Shown: positions 54,895 to 62,538 of the stretch, one piece after another
How the letters are laid out: each line of letters starts with the position of its first letter
How positions within the stretch are numbered: the first letter of the stretch is position 1
Assembly: GCF_022267315.1 (NCBI RefSeq)
Contig: NZ_JAIKLE010000003.1
Location: forward strand, 62,001 to 126,000
Length of the DNA stretch: 64,000 nucleotides
Origin: Maribellus maritimus
Lineage (GTDB): Bacteria > Bacteroidota > Bacteroidia > Bacteroidales > Prolixibacteraceae
Reading direction: 5' to 3'
Position numbers and translations under genes: made by a program
Notes under the pieces: model-generated
Seen by the model: only the letters and a program-made list of their open reading frames with translations
Databases searched by the model: none
Told to the model about the DNA's origin: nothing

Positions 54895-55569
54895 TTACTC
54901 TTTGGTTGTTTCTTTGTTATTGTTGATTTCCAGTTGTTTTTTAAATCCTGCCTTAGGTTTTATTTTCTGAATAATATCCATCAAACTGCGTTTTTTAACC
55001 GCATTGCCGTTTACTTTTTCCTTATTTTCCCACGCCGGATCATACAGCATTCCTGTGCACAAACATTTCGTTCGTTCCGTACGCATCAAAATATCGTAAT
55101 TCACACACCCTTTACAACCGTTCCAAAACATGTCATCGGTGGTCAGCTCTGAAAAAGTAACCGGACGGTACCCCAACTCATGGTTAATTTTCATCACCGC
55201 CAAACCAGTGGTCAGGCCAAAAATTTTGGCATTCGGATATTTTTTTCTTGAAAGCTCAAAAGCTTTGTGTTTTATTGCTTTTGCCAATCCGTAACCTCTG
55301 TATTCGGGCACAACAATTAATCCTGAATTAGCTACAAAACCTTTGTTTCCCCATGTTTCTATATAACAGAATCCGGCAAACTTATCACCGTCGAGTGCCA
55401 AAATAGCTTTCCCATCTGTTATTTTTGCAGTTAAATATTCCGAAGAACGACGTGCAATACCGGTTCCACGGTGTTTTGAAGCTACATCAATGGCGTCATT
55501 TATCTGGTCTACATATTTAATATGTTTTTCACTTGCAACTTCTACCCTGATATTGTTTAATTCCTTCAT
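54895..55569 (-). CDS. GNAT-family N-acyltransferase in the arg operon (candidate N-acylglutamate synthase)
   Basis: A 224-residue GNAT protein with the acyl-CoA-binding motif VVPEYRGYGLAKAIKHKAFE and the later GLAVMKINHELGYRPV segment. The C-terminus holds a cysteine group (CKGCVNYD and CLCTGM), which could bind metal or be redox active, unusual for this fold. It lies between argR and argG, 11 bp from argR. No argA or argJ is seen in the window, so this is the best candidate for the enzyme that puts an acyl (probably succinyl) group on glutamate. Its activity is not established as far as I know. Confidence 0.75.
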   Translation of the reverse strand: MKELNNIRVEVASEKHIKYVDQINDAIDVASKHRGTGIARRSSEYLTAKITDGKAILALDGDKFAGFCYIETWGNKGFVANSGLIVVPEYRGYGLAKAIKHKAFELSRKKYPNAKIFGLTTGLAVMKINHELGYRPVTFSELTTDDMFWNGCKGCVNYDILMRTERTKCLCTGMLYDPAWENKEKVNGNAVKKRSLMDIIQKIKPKAGFKKQLEINNNKETTKE

Positions 55570-55580
55570 CAAATTAAATA

Positions 55581-56060
55581 TTACAATTTGCCCCTCAAAT
55601 TGGGCATTACATTTATTAACGCATTCACTAAATCTGTTTTTGCAATTCCTTCTCTTTGAATAAGAAGAATTGTGTCATCTCCGGCAACCGTCCCGATAAT
55701 CTCCCAAGGCTCGGCTTTGTCAATCACAGCGGCGATACTGTTGGCATAACCGGGCGATGTTCTTACCACAGCCAGGTTGCCTGAGAATTGAATATCTTTA
55801 AATCCGTCAGCCAAAAAGTTAACACGGTTTCTTTCACTTGAAACTTCTTCTCTTTCTGCTCCCGGAATGGTATATACATATCCTTTGGTAGGATGTGGTA
55901 CTTTGGCAACCTGCAAAACTTTTAAATCACGCGACAATGTTGCCTGCGTTAATTCAAAGCCTTTTTTTCTCAGCTGCATCAATAATTCCTCCTGGCTGTG
56001 AACCTTGCCGTTCAAAATTATTTTTCTGATTTCAAGTTGCCTTTCTACCTTTTTTTTCAT
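55581..56060 (-). CDS. argR: Arginine repressor
   Basis: A 159-residue ArgR. The winged helix N-terminal domain has the SRDLK motif in QATLSRDLKVLQ, and the C-terminal arginine-binding/oligomerisation domain has EIIGTVAGDDTILLI. It is the first gene of the operon, with two ARG boxes lying on its promoter, so it probably represses its own operon when arginine is bound, and may also affect the divergent carAB. Confidence 0.95.
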   Translation of the reverse strand: MKKKVERQLEIRKIILNGKVHSQEELLMQLRKKGFELTQATLSRDLKVLQVAKVPHPTKGYVYTIPGAEREEVSSERNRVNFLADGFKDIQFSGNLAVVRTSPGYANSIAAVIDKAEPWEIIGTVAGDDTILLIQREGIAKTDLVNALINVMPNLRGKL

Positions 56061-56099
56061 TATGAATAAATATTCATTTTCTTTGCAAAATTATTCATT
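56061..56099. promoter_or_regulatory. Two ARG boxes (ArgR operators)
   Basis: Box 1, centred at 56069.5, is TGAAT-AAAT-ATTCA, a perfect match to the ARG-box core TGAATwwwwATTCA. Box 2, centred at 56090.5, is TGCAA-AATT-ATTCA, with one perfect half-site. The 21-bp centre spacing is the classical ArgR hexamer arrangement. Box 2 overlaps the argR -7 element. Confidence 0.85.
56086..56093 (-). promoter_or_regulatory. -7 promoter element of the argR operon
   Basis: On the minus strand TAATTTTG matches TAnnTTTG, and a TTTG 18 bp upstream fits the -33 element. It lies inside ARG box 2. Confidence 0.65.
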
Positions 56100-56137
56100 T
56101 TTATTAAAAAACAAACCAAATGTTTAAGAAATATTAC

Positions 56138-56145
56138 TATTTTTG
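56138..56145 (+). promoter_or_regulatory. -7 promoter element of carAB
   Basis: TATTTTTG matches TAnnTTTG, so transcription would start near 56152, giving a 130-nt leader. A 7-bp hairpin AAATGAT/ATCATTT (56152-56174) would lie at the 5' end. Confidence 0.6.
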
Positions 56146-56182
56146 TCGGAGAAATGATTTTAATAACATCATTTTAATTTCA

Positions 56183-56236
56183 ATGGGAGAAAAGTTAGTA
56201 GTTATTCATAAAAAGACTGAAGAAAGATGCGTTTAA
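56183..56236 (+). CDS. Putative carA leader peptide
   Basis: A 17-codon ORF encoding MGEKLVVIHKKTEERCV ends with TAA inside the left arm of the terminator just before carA. Its arginine codon (AGA, codon 15) lies right at the hairpin. In enteric pyrBI, translation of a leader ORF into the terminator prevents its folding when UTP is low. A similar or an arginine-sensing mechanism is possible; whether the ORF is translated is unproven. Confidence 0.5.
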   Translation: MGEKLVVIHKKTEERCV

Positions 56237-56265
56237 ACTATTTTTAGTGGAAACGCATTTTTTTT
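56227..56265 (+). terminator. Intrinsic terminator (attenuator) in the carA leader
   Basis: ATGCGTTT (56227-56234) and AAACGCAT (56251-56258) form a perfect 8-bp stem with an inner ACTA/TAGT stem, followed by eight T. It ends 16 bp before the carA start and 130 nt downstream of the probable transcription start. Confidence 0.8.
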
Positions 56266-56281
56266 AATAGAACAACTGAAA

Positions 56282-57373
56282 ATGTTAAAAGTAAAACAAG
56301 CAAAACTCACCCTGGAAGACGGGACTGTTTTTACAGGTAAATCGTTTGGAAGTGAAAAATCGGTAGCTGGCGAAGTTGTTTTTTACACCGCAATGACCGG
56401 CTACCCGGAGAGTTTAACAGACCCTTCATATACAGGGCAGATTCTGGTGTCAACCTACCCGATGATTGGGAATTATGGTGTTCCGTTTGATTCAAAAGAG
56501 AATGGAATTCATAAGTTTTACGAATCTCACAAATTACACATTAGCGGGTTAATAATTTCGGATTATTCCTTTGAGTTCAGCCATTGGAATGCTCAAAAAA
56601 GTTTGTCCGACTGGCTCAAAGAATACGAAGTTCCGGGTCTTTTCGACATCGATACACGAGCCTTAACAAAAATTTTACGTGAAAAAGGATCGATGTTAGG
56701 AAAAATTGAATTTGAAAACGAAACCATCGATTTTTATAACCCAAACCTGGAAAATCTGGTTGCGAAAGCAAGTTGTACTAATCGGGAAGAATATGGAGAG
56801 GGTGAACACCGAGTTGTATTGGTAGATTGTGGTGTAAAAAACAACATTATCCGCTGTTTGCTTGACAGAGATGCTACGGTAATCAGAGTTCCGTGGGACT
56901 ATGATTTTACAAAAGAAGATTACGATGGTGTTTTTATCTCCAACGGTCCGGGCGACCCGGCCATGTGCATGGAAACAGTAGGCTATATAAAACAAGTTGT
57001 TGAGGAAAATAAACCGGTTATGGGAATTTGTTTGGGAAACCAGCTTTTGGCATTGGCTGCCGGCGCTCAAACCTACAAATTAAAATACGGACACCGGAGT
57101 CATAACCAACCGGTAATCCTGAAAGATACAAACCGTTGTTATATCACCTCGCAAAATCACGGTTACGCTGTTGAAACTGAAACCCTTCCACCTGACTGGG
57201 AAATACTTTTTACCAATGCCAACGATAACACAAACGAGGGTATAAAACATAAAACCAAACCATTCTTTTCCACACAGTTTCACCCGGAAGCTTCAAGCGG
57301 ACCTACTGATACAGAGTTTTTGTTTGATGACTTTATCGACAACATCAAAAAGTACAAAGGATTGGGGAATTAG
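56282..57373 (+). CDS. carA: Carbamoyl-phosphate synthase small subunit
   Basis: The glutaminase subunit of carbamoyl-phosphate synthase, which supplies pyrimidine and arginine synthesis. The 363-residue protein has the class-I amidotransferase Cys250 in GICLGNQ and the HPEASSGPTDTE segment with the catalytic His. It is divergent from the argR operon, 17 bp upstream of carB, and preceded by an attenuator-like leader. Confidence 0.96.
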   Translation: MLKVKQAKLTLEDGTVFTGKSFGSEKSVAGEVVFYTAMTGYPESLTDPSYTGQILVSTYPMIGNYGVPFDSKENGIHKFYESHKLHISGLIISDYSFEFSHWNAQKSLSDWLKEYEVPGLFDIDTRALTKILREKGSMLGKIEFENETIDFYNPNLENLVAKASCTNREEYGEGEHRVVLVDCGVKNNIIRCLLDRDATVIRVPWDYDFTKEDYDGVFISNGPGDPAMCMETVGYIKQVVEENKPVMGICLGNQLLALAAGAQTYKLKYGHRSHNQPVILKDTNRCYITSQNHGYAVETETLPPDWEILFTNANDNTNEGIKHKTKPFFSTQFHPEASSGPTDTEFLFDDFIDNIKKYKGLGN

Positions 57374-57389
57374 AAAATAAAAAATTACC

Positions 57390-60300
57390 ATGATAGAAAC
57401 ACATATTAAAAAAGCAGTCATCCTCGGTTCGGGGGCATTAAAAATCGGAGAGGCCGGAGAATTTGATTATTCCGGTTCACAGGCGTTAAAAGCACTTAAA
57501 GAAGAAGGTGTTGAAACCGTACTCATCAATCCGAATATTGCTACGATTCAAACCTCGGAGAATATTGCCGATAAAATTTATTTCCTTCCGGTTACACCCT
57601 TTTTTGTTGAAGAGGTTATCAAAAAGGAAAAGCCACAAGGTATTTTGCTCGCCTTCGGAGGACAAACCGCGCTGAACTGCGGAGTTGCTCTGTTTGAATC
57701 CGGTGTCCTGGAGAAATACAACATTGAAGTTGTTGGAACGCCGGTTCAATCAATAATTGATACTGAAGATCGCGATATTTTTGCCAAAATGCTGGGTGAA
57801 ATCAATGTAAAGACCCCACAAAGTATTGCAGCTTCAAATATGTCGGAAGCAAGAGCAGCGGCACAAAAAGTAGGATTCCCTATTATTATCAGGGCAGCCT
57901 ATACACTGGGAGGATTAGGTAGTGGTTTCTGTGAAAATGAAGAAGAACTGGAAGCACTTGCATCAAAAGCGTTTTCCTATTCACCCCAAATTTTAGTTGA
58001 AGAATCGATAAAAGGGTGGAAGGAAGTCGAGTACGAAGTGGTTCGCGATAAATACGATAACTGTATTACAGTGTGTAATATGGAAAATTTTGATCCGCTT
58101 GGAATTCATACCGGTGAAAGTATTGTTGTTGCTCCGTCTCAAACACTATCGAATGCCGAATACCATAAACTGCGTGCGATTTCGATCAAAATTATTCGCC
58201 GGGTTGGTGTCGTGGGTGAATGTAATGTTCAGTTTGCGCTCGACCCGTACTCAGAAGACTATCGGGTTATTGAGGTAAATGCCCGCTTATCGCGTTCATC
58301 GGCACTGGCATCCAAAGCAACGGGTTACCCGCTGGCGTTTGTGGCTGCCAAGCTGGGACTTGGATATGGTCTACATCAGTTGAAAAACTCGGTCACAAAA
58401 GTTACAACGGCAGCTTTTGAGCCAGCACTCGATTATTGTGTCGTAAAAATTCCACGATGGGATTTGAATAAATTTATCGGCGTTTCCAAAAACATAGGAA
58501 GCTCCATGAAGAGTGTGGGTGAAATTATGGCAATCGGCCGAACCTTTGAAGAAGCCATTCAAAAGGGTATCCGAATGGTTGGACTGGGAATGCATGGTTT
58601 TGTTGGAAACCGGGATGAAATCAATATTCAGGAAATTGAAGAAGAACTTTCAAATCCGACCGACAGAAGAATCTTTGCCATTGCCGAAGCATTTAATAAA
58701 GGATTTTCTGTTGATGAAATTTACGATAAAACAAAAATTGACCGTTGGTTTTTACAGAAACTAAAAAACATCTTCCTGATTAAAAAGGAACTGCTGAAAT
58801 TTGAAAAACTGGAAGAACTGCCGGTTGATTTGTTAAAGATTGCAAAACAAGCCGGATTTTCTGATTTTCAAATTGCCAGACTCGTGATAAACAGCCCGAA
58901 CAAAAATATTCATGAAGATTTGTTACGGGTGCGGGAATACAGAAAAGCAAACGGTATTGTTCCGGTAGTAAAACAAATAGATACGCTGGCAGGTGAATAT
59001 CCGGCACAAACCAACTACCTGTATCTTACGCACAACGGCTCCGAACACGATATTGATTTTTACAACGATAATAAATCAGTAATCGTTCTTGGCTCCGGGG
59101 CTTACCGGATTGGAAGTTCGGTAGAATTTGACTGGTGTAGTGTAAATGCTGTGGAAACCATCAAAAAAGAAAATTACCGTTCGGTGATGATCAACTATAA
59201 TCCGGAAACCGTTAGTACAGACTATGATACCTGCGACCGGCTTTATTTTGATGAACTGACTTTTGAACGGGTAATGGATGTTTTCGACTTGGAAAACCCT
59301 TATGGGGTTGTGGTTTCAATGGGTGGACAGATTCCGAACAACCTCGCCATGAAACTGCACGGACAAAATGTACCGGTACTGGGAACTTCTCCTCTTAAAA
59401 TTGACAATGCAGAAGATCGTGAAAAATTCTCTTCACTTTTGGATGAACTTAAAGTGGATCAACCTCGCTGGGCGCGACTTTCAACCATTGATGAAATTCA
59501 CAAATTTGTGGATGAAGTGGGTTATCCGGTGCTTATTCGACCGTCGTATGTTTTATCCGGCGCTGCCATGAATGTGGTTTCCAACCCCGACCAGTTGGAA
59601 CATTTCCTCGAAATGGCTGCCAATGTTTCAAAAGAACACCCGGTGGTTGTTACTGAGTTTATCGAACAGGCCAAGGAAATTGAAATTGATGCAGTAGCCA
59701 ATAAAGGCGAAATTGTTGCTTACGCCATTTCTGAACATGTTGAATTTGCAGGAGTTCATTCGGGTGATGCGACCATCGTTTTCCCTCCACAGAAACTGTA
59801 CGTGGAAACCATCAGAAGAGTAAAAAAGATTGCACGCCAAACGGCCAAAGGGCTTGAAATTACCGGCCCATTTAACATGCAGTTTTTGGCAAAAGACAAT
59901 GATATCAAAGTCATCGAATGCAACCTCAGGGCATCGCGAAGCTTCCCCTTTGTATCAAAAGTAATGAAAATCAATCTGATTGAAATTGCAACAAAAGTGA
60001 TGCTGGGAATTGATGTTCCGAAACCCGACAAGTCGTTGTTCGAGCTGGATTATGTGGGAGTAAAAGCACCGCAGTTTTCCTTTGCGCGTTTATTAAATGC
60101 CGATCCTGTATTGGGGGTTGATATGGCTTCTACCGGAGAAGTTGCGTGTATTGGAGAAAGCTATTACGAAGCTATTTTGAAATCGATGCTTTCTGTGGGT
60201 TATAATTTCCCAAAAAAGAACATTTTGATTTCATCCGGTCCGTCGAGAGGTAAAATAGAATTGCTTGAAAGTGCCAGATTGTTAAAAGAAAAAGGATACA

Positions 60301-60617
60301 ATATTTTCGCTACAGAGGGAACGCACCGTTTCTTCTCGGATAATGGAATAGAAAATACCTTGTTGCATTGGCCCGATGAAGAAGACAGGCATCCGAATAC
60401 CATAGAATATTTAAAAGAGAAAAAAATTGATTTGGTAATAAATATTCCAAAAAATTATACAAAAAGGGAATTAAAAAACGGGTATAAAATCCGCAGGAAT
60501 TCAATTGATTTTAATATTCCGCTTATTACCAATGCGCGGGTGGCAAGTGCTTTTATCTACGGAATTTGTAAATACAACATTGAAGATATTACGATTAAAG
60601 GCTGGAATGAATATTAA
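57390..60617 (+). CDS. carB: Carbamoyl-phosphate synthase large subunit
   Basis: The synthetase subunit, 1075 residues, made of two homologous ATP-grasp halves followed by an MGS-like allosteric domain. The ATP-grasp segments ASNMSEARAAAQKVGFPIIIRAAYTLGG-type (first half) and EVGYPVLIRPSYVLSG (second half) are present, and the C-terminal GPSRGKIELLESARLLKEKG region starts the regulatory domain. Products of carAB feed the carbamoyltransferase in the arg operon. A strong terminator follows. Confidence 0.96.
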   Translation: MIETHIKKAVILGSGALKIGEAGEFDYSGSQALKALKEEGVETVLINPNIATIQTSENIADKIYFLPVTPFFVEEVIKKEKPQGILLAFGGQTALNCGVALFESGVLEKYNIEVVGTPVQSIIDTEDRDIFAKMLGEINVKTPQSIAASNMSEARAAAQKVGFPIIIRAAYTLGGLGSGFCENEEELEALASKAFSYSPQILVEESIKGWKEVEYEVVRDKYDNCITVCNMENFDPLGIHTGESIVVAPSQTLSNAEYHKLRAISIKIIRRVGVVGECNVQFALDPYSEDYRVIEVNARLSRSSALASKATGYPLAFVAAKLGLGYGLHQLKNSVTKVTTAAFEPALDYCVVKIPRWDLNKFIGVSKNIGSSMKSVGEIMAIGRTFEEAIQKGIRMVGLGMHGFVGNRDEINIQEIEEELSNPTDRRIFAIAEAFNKGFSVDEIYDKTKIDRWFLQKLKNIFLIKKELLKFEKLEELPVDLLKIAKQAGFSDFQIARLVINSPNKNIHEDLLRVREYRKANGIVPVVKQIDTLAGEYPAQTNYLYLTHNGSEHDIDFYNDNKSVIVLGSGAYRIGSSVEFDWCSVNAVETIKKENYRSVMINYNPETVSTDYDTCDRLYFDELTFERVMDVFDLENPYGVVVSMGGQIPNNLAMKLHGQNVPVLGTSPLKIDNAEDREKFSSLLDELKVDQPRWARLSTIDEIHKFVDEVGYPVLIRPSYVLSGAAMNVVSNPDQLEHFLEMAANVSKEHPVVVTEFIEQAKEIEIDAVANKGEIVAYAISEHVEFAGVHSGDATIVFPPQKLYVETIRRVKKIARQTAKGLEITGPFNMQFLAKDNDIKVIECNLRASRSFPFVSKVMKINLIEIATKVMLGIDVPKPDKSLFELDYVGVKAPQFSFARLLNADPVLGVDMASTGEVACIGESYYEAILKSMLSVGYNFPKKNILISSGPSRGKIELLESARLLKEKGYNIFATEGTHRFFSDNGIENTLLHWPDEEDRHPNTIEYLKEKKIDLVINIPKNYTKRELKNGYKIRRNSIDFNIPLITNARVASAFIYGICKYNIEDITIKGWNEY

Positions 60618-60635
60618 GCAGTAGCAACAACAAAT

Positions 60636-60668
60636 AAAAAAGCATCAGCTAAAAACTGATGCTTTTTT
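60636..60668 (+). terminator. Rho-independent terminator after carB
   Basis: AAAAAGCATCAG-CTAAAAA-CTGATGCTTTTT is a perfect stem with flanking A and T runs, so it may work in both directions. Confidence 0.93.
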
Positions 60669-60670
60669 AT

Positions 60671-60823
60671 TTAATTCAAAATAACTTTAATTTTCCAAAT
60701 CTTTGTCCCGAAATTCATCTTTCGGTTGGTGGTTTTTTCTGACGACAAAACTCTGACATTAACATGCCAGCTTGAAGTTTTATCGTTTAAAACCAAATTG
60801 TTTCTGTAATTTTTCTGACTCAT
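60671..60823 (-). CDS. Possible 50-residue small protein in the carB-HMA spacer
   Basis: An ATG-started frame of 50 codons (MSQKNYRNNLVLNDKTSSWH at its start) fills most of the 332-bp gap between carB and the HMA gene. The product would be basic and without membrane segments. No exact -7 element or recognisable family supports it, so it may be chance or a remnant. The rest of the gap holds only the carB terminator and AT-rich sequence. Confidence 0.25.
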   Translation of the reverse strand: MSQKNYRNNLVLNDKTSSWHVNVRVLSSEKTTNRKMNFGTKIWKIKVILN

Positions 60824-60949
60824 TGTTTAATATGTTATGGCAAGTCTAAAATAGATAAATCATTTCTATTTGTAACCTTTTTTTCTGCCAATCGACGAAA
60901 ATTACAGATAAATGAAGAATTGAACCCGCGAAAAGACTCTTGCAAAAAG

Positions 60950-61267
60950 CTACGACCCCTTTTTTATTGAATACCCGCGTTTTTCAATTGCAGCTTCAAT
61001 ATGGGCTAAATCGGTTTTCGAGGCATCGTATTTTACAACTGCCGTAGAATCTTCCAGGTTTGCCTTTACAAAACTTATTCCTTCCAATTCGTTGACTCCT
61101 TTTTCGATAGAATTTACGCACATATCGCAATGCATTCCTCCGACATTTACAATGGTCTCAACCAATTCAGCATTCGCCGGCTGATCCTGTCCCGATTTTT
61201 TTTCTTTGTTTCCCGGCTGACAGGCAACAAATGCCAATACCACAAAAACATACAAATACTTTTTCAT
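60950..61267 (-). CDS. HMA (heavy-metal-associated) domain lipoprotein
   Basis: A 105-residue protein with a lipobox Cys16 (LAFVACQPG) followed by a charged linker and a single HMA domain carrying the metal-binding CxxC in GGMHCDMC (Cys47, Cys50). Such domains bind Cu(I), or Zn/Hg in some members. A membrane-tethered HMA domain facing the periplasm suggests copper trapping or delivery. It lies 1 bp after a DUF302 gene, so the two are coupled. Confidence 0.88.
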   Translation of the reverse strand: MKKYLYVFVVLAFVACQPGNKEKKSGQDQPANAELVETIVNVGGMHCDMCVNSIEKGVNELEGISFVKANLEDSTAVVKYDASKTDLAHIEAAIEKRGYSIKKGS

Positions 61268-61268
61268 T

Positions 61269-61745
61269 TTAATTGTTTATTACAGGTTCTAAGATTTTTA
61301 AATTTTCTTTTGTAGCAACATTCATCACTTCGCTGACTTTATTGCCTAAAAATTTTGAAAATAAACCGGCATTCAACATGGAAACATAAGTCTTTCCACT
61401 TTTTTCATAAACTGCAACACGACAAGGCATTAAGGCTGAAACCATTCGTTCATTATCGCCTTTTAAAATTTCATGCGCATGTACCGGATTGCATAAAGAA
61501 ATCACTTTCACAGGCTGCACGTCAAATCCATTTTTCTGCATGGTAGCCTGCAAATTGTACTGATGCGGGATACTCCAGCCATTCTCTGTTACCGATTCTT
61601 CAATCGTTTGCAAAGTCTCATCAAACCCAAGTTTACTTTCATTTACAATAAACATCTGCCCCGGCAATACAAACAATATTACCAAAAAAGGAATCACTAT
61701 TCCGGCTACTACACCAGCTATAAAAACCGATAATTTACTCTTCAT
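61269..61745 (-). CDS. DUF302 domain membrane-anchored protein
   Basis: A 158-residue protein with one N-terminal membrane helix (about 5-25) and a DUF302 domain (SKLGFDETLQTIEESVTENG; VKVISLCNPVHAHEIL; SALMPCRVAVYEK). The conserved CNP and MPC cysteines could contact metal or haem. I chose ATG 61745 because it puts the hydrophobic helix directly after MKSKLS. Its stop is 1 bp from the HMA lipoprotein gene, implying joint function in metal handling. An imperfect 14-bp inverted repeat lies 87 bp upstream. Confidence 0.85.
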   Translation of the reverse strand: MKSKLSVFIAGVVAGIVIPFLVILFVLPGQMFIVNESKLGFDETLQTIEESVTENGWSIPHQYNLQATMQKNGFDVQPVKVISLCNPVHAHEILKGDNERMVSALMPCRVAVYEKSGKTYVSMLNAGLFSKFLGNKVSEVMNVATKENLKILEPVINN

Positions 61746-61831
61746 ATTACATTGTTTTCTAATTATCCTGAACATGTTACCGGAGAAACATACACCTTAC
61801 TCCGTTTTTTTCAGTTCATTAAATTCAATAA

Positions 61832-61863
61832 CAACTTTTTCAAACCTTTGTTTGGAAAAGTTG
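61832..61863. promoter_or_regulatory. 14-bp inverted repeat upstream of the DUF302/HMA pair
   Basis: CAACTTTTTCAAAC and GTTTGGAAAAGTTG pair with a single G-U around CTTT. It has no T tract on the minus strand, so it fits an operator better than a terminator. Confidence 0.45.
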
Positions 61864-61951
61864 AACAAAGACAATCAAGTACAAATTAAAGGTTTACAAA
61901 ATCCTTGACAGCAGGCGTTAGGAGGAAATTGTTTTCACAAACAAAATTCTT

Positions 61952-62449
61952 CTATTTTACCGCCTCTAAAGCGCCCTCATAATTGGGTTCATCCACAATC
62001 TCCGGAACTTGTTGAGTAAACAAAATCTTTCCCTCTTCATTCAAAACAATTAATACACGCGAATGTAAGCCCTGCATGGGTCCCTCTGCAATTTCCAGTC
62101 CGTAATCTTTTCCAAAGTCACCAGATAAATCGCACAAAGTAATTACATTTTCTATTCCTTCCGCTCCACAAAAACGGGCCTGTGCGAAAGGTAAATCTCT
62201 TGAAATATACAAGACTTTTGTGTTTTCAAGATCAGTGGCTGCTTTATTGAATTTCACAACCGACGTTGCACACGTGCTTGTATCGATACTTGGCGAAATA
62301 TTCATTATAATCTTTGAGCCTTTAAAATCGCCCAAATTTACACGTGATAAATCACTTTTAACCAGGGTAAAATCTTTTGCTGAATCACCTACACCGGGGA
62401 GTTCTCCAACCGTGTGAATCTCATTTCCTTTCAGGGTTATTTTTGCCAT
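61952..62449 (-). CDS. tpx: Thiol peroxidase
   Basis: A 165-residue atypical 2-Cys peroxiredoxin that reduces peroxides using thioredoxin. The peroxidatic Cys60 lies in DTSTC and the resolving Cys94 in ARFCGAEG, matching Cys61 and Cys95 of E. coli Tpx. It stands alone between the metal genes and cysK. Confidence 0.95.
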   Translation of the reverse strand: MAKITLKGNEIHTVGELPGVGDSAKDFTLVKSDLSRVNLGDFKGSKIIMNISPSIDTSTCATSVVKFNKAATDLENTKVLYISRDLPFAQARFCGAEGIENVITLCDLSGDFGKDYGLEIAEGPMQGLHSRVLIVLNEEGKILFTQQVPEIVDEPNYEGALEAVK

Positions 62450-62538
62450 AATAATTTTTATTTAAGTATTCGCTGAATAAAACAGTTTAAGAAGTTTAAA
62501 GTTGAACTATATTCAAAATTTAATACTCTCAATTACAA

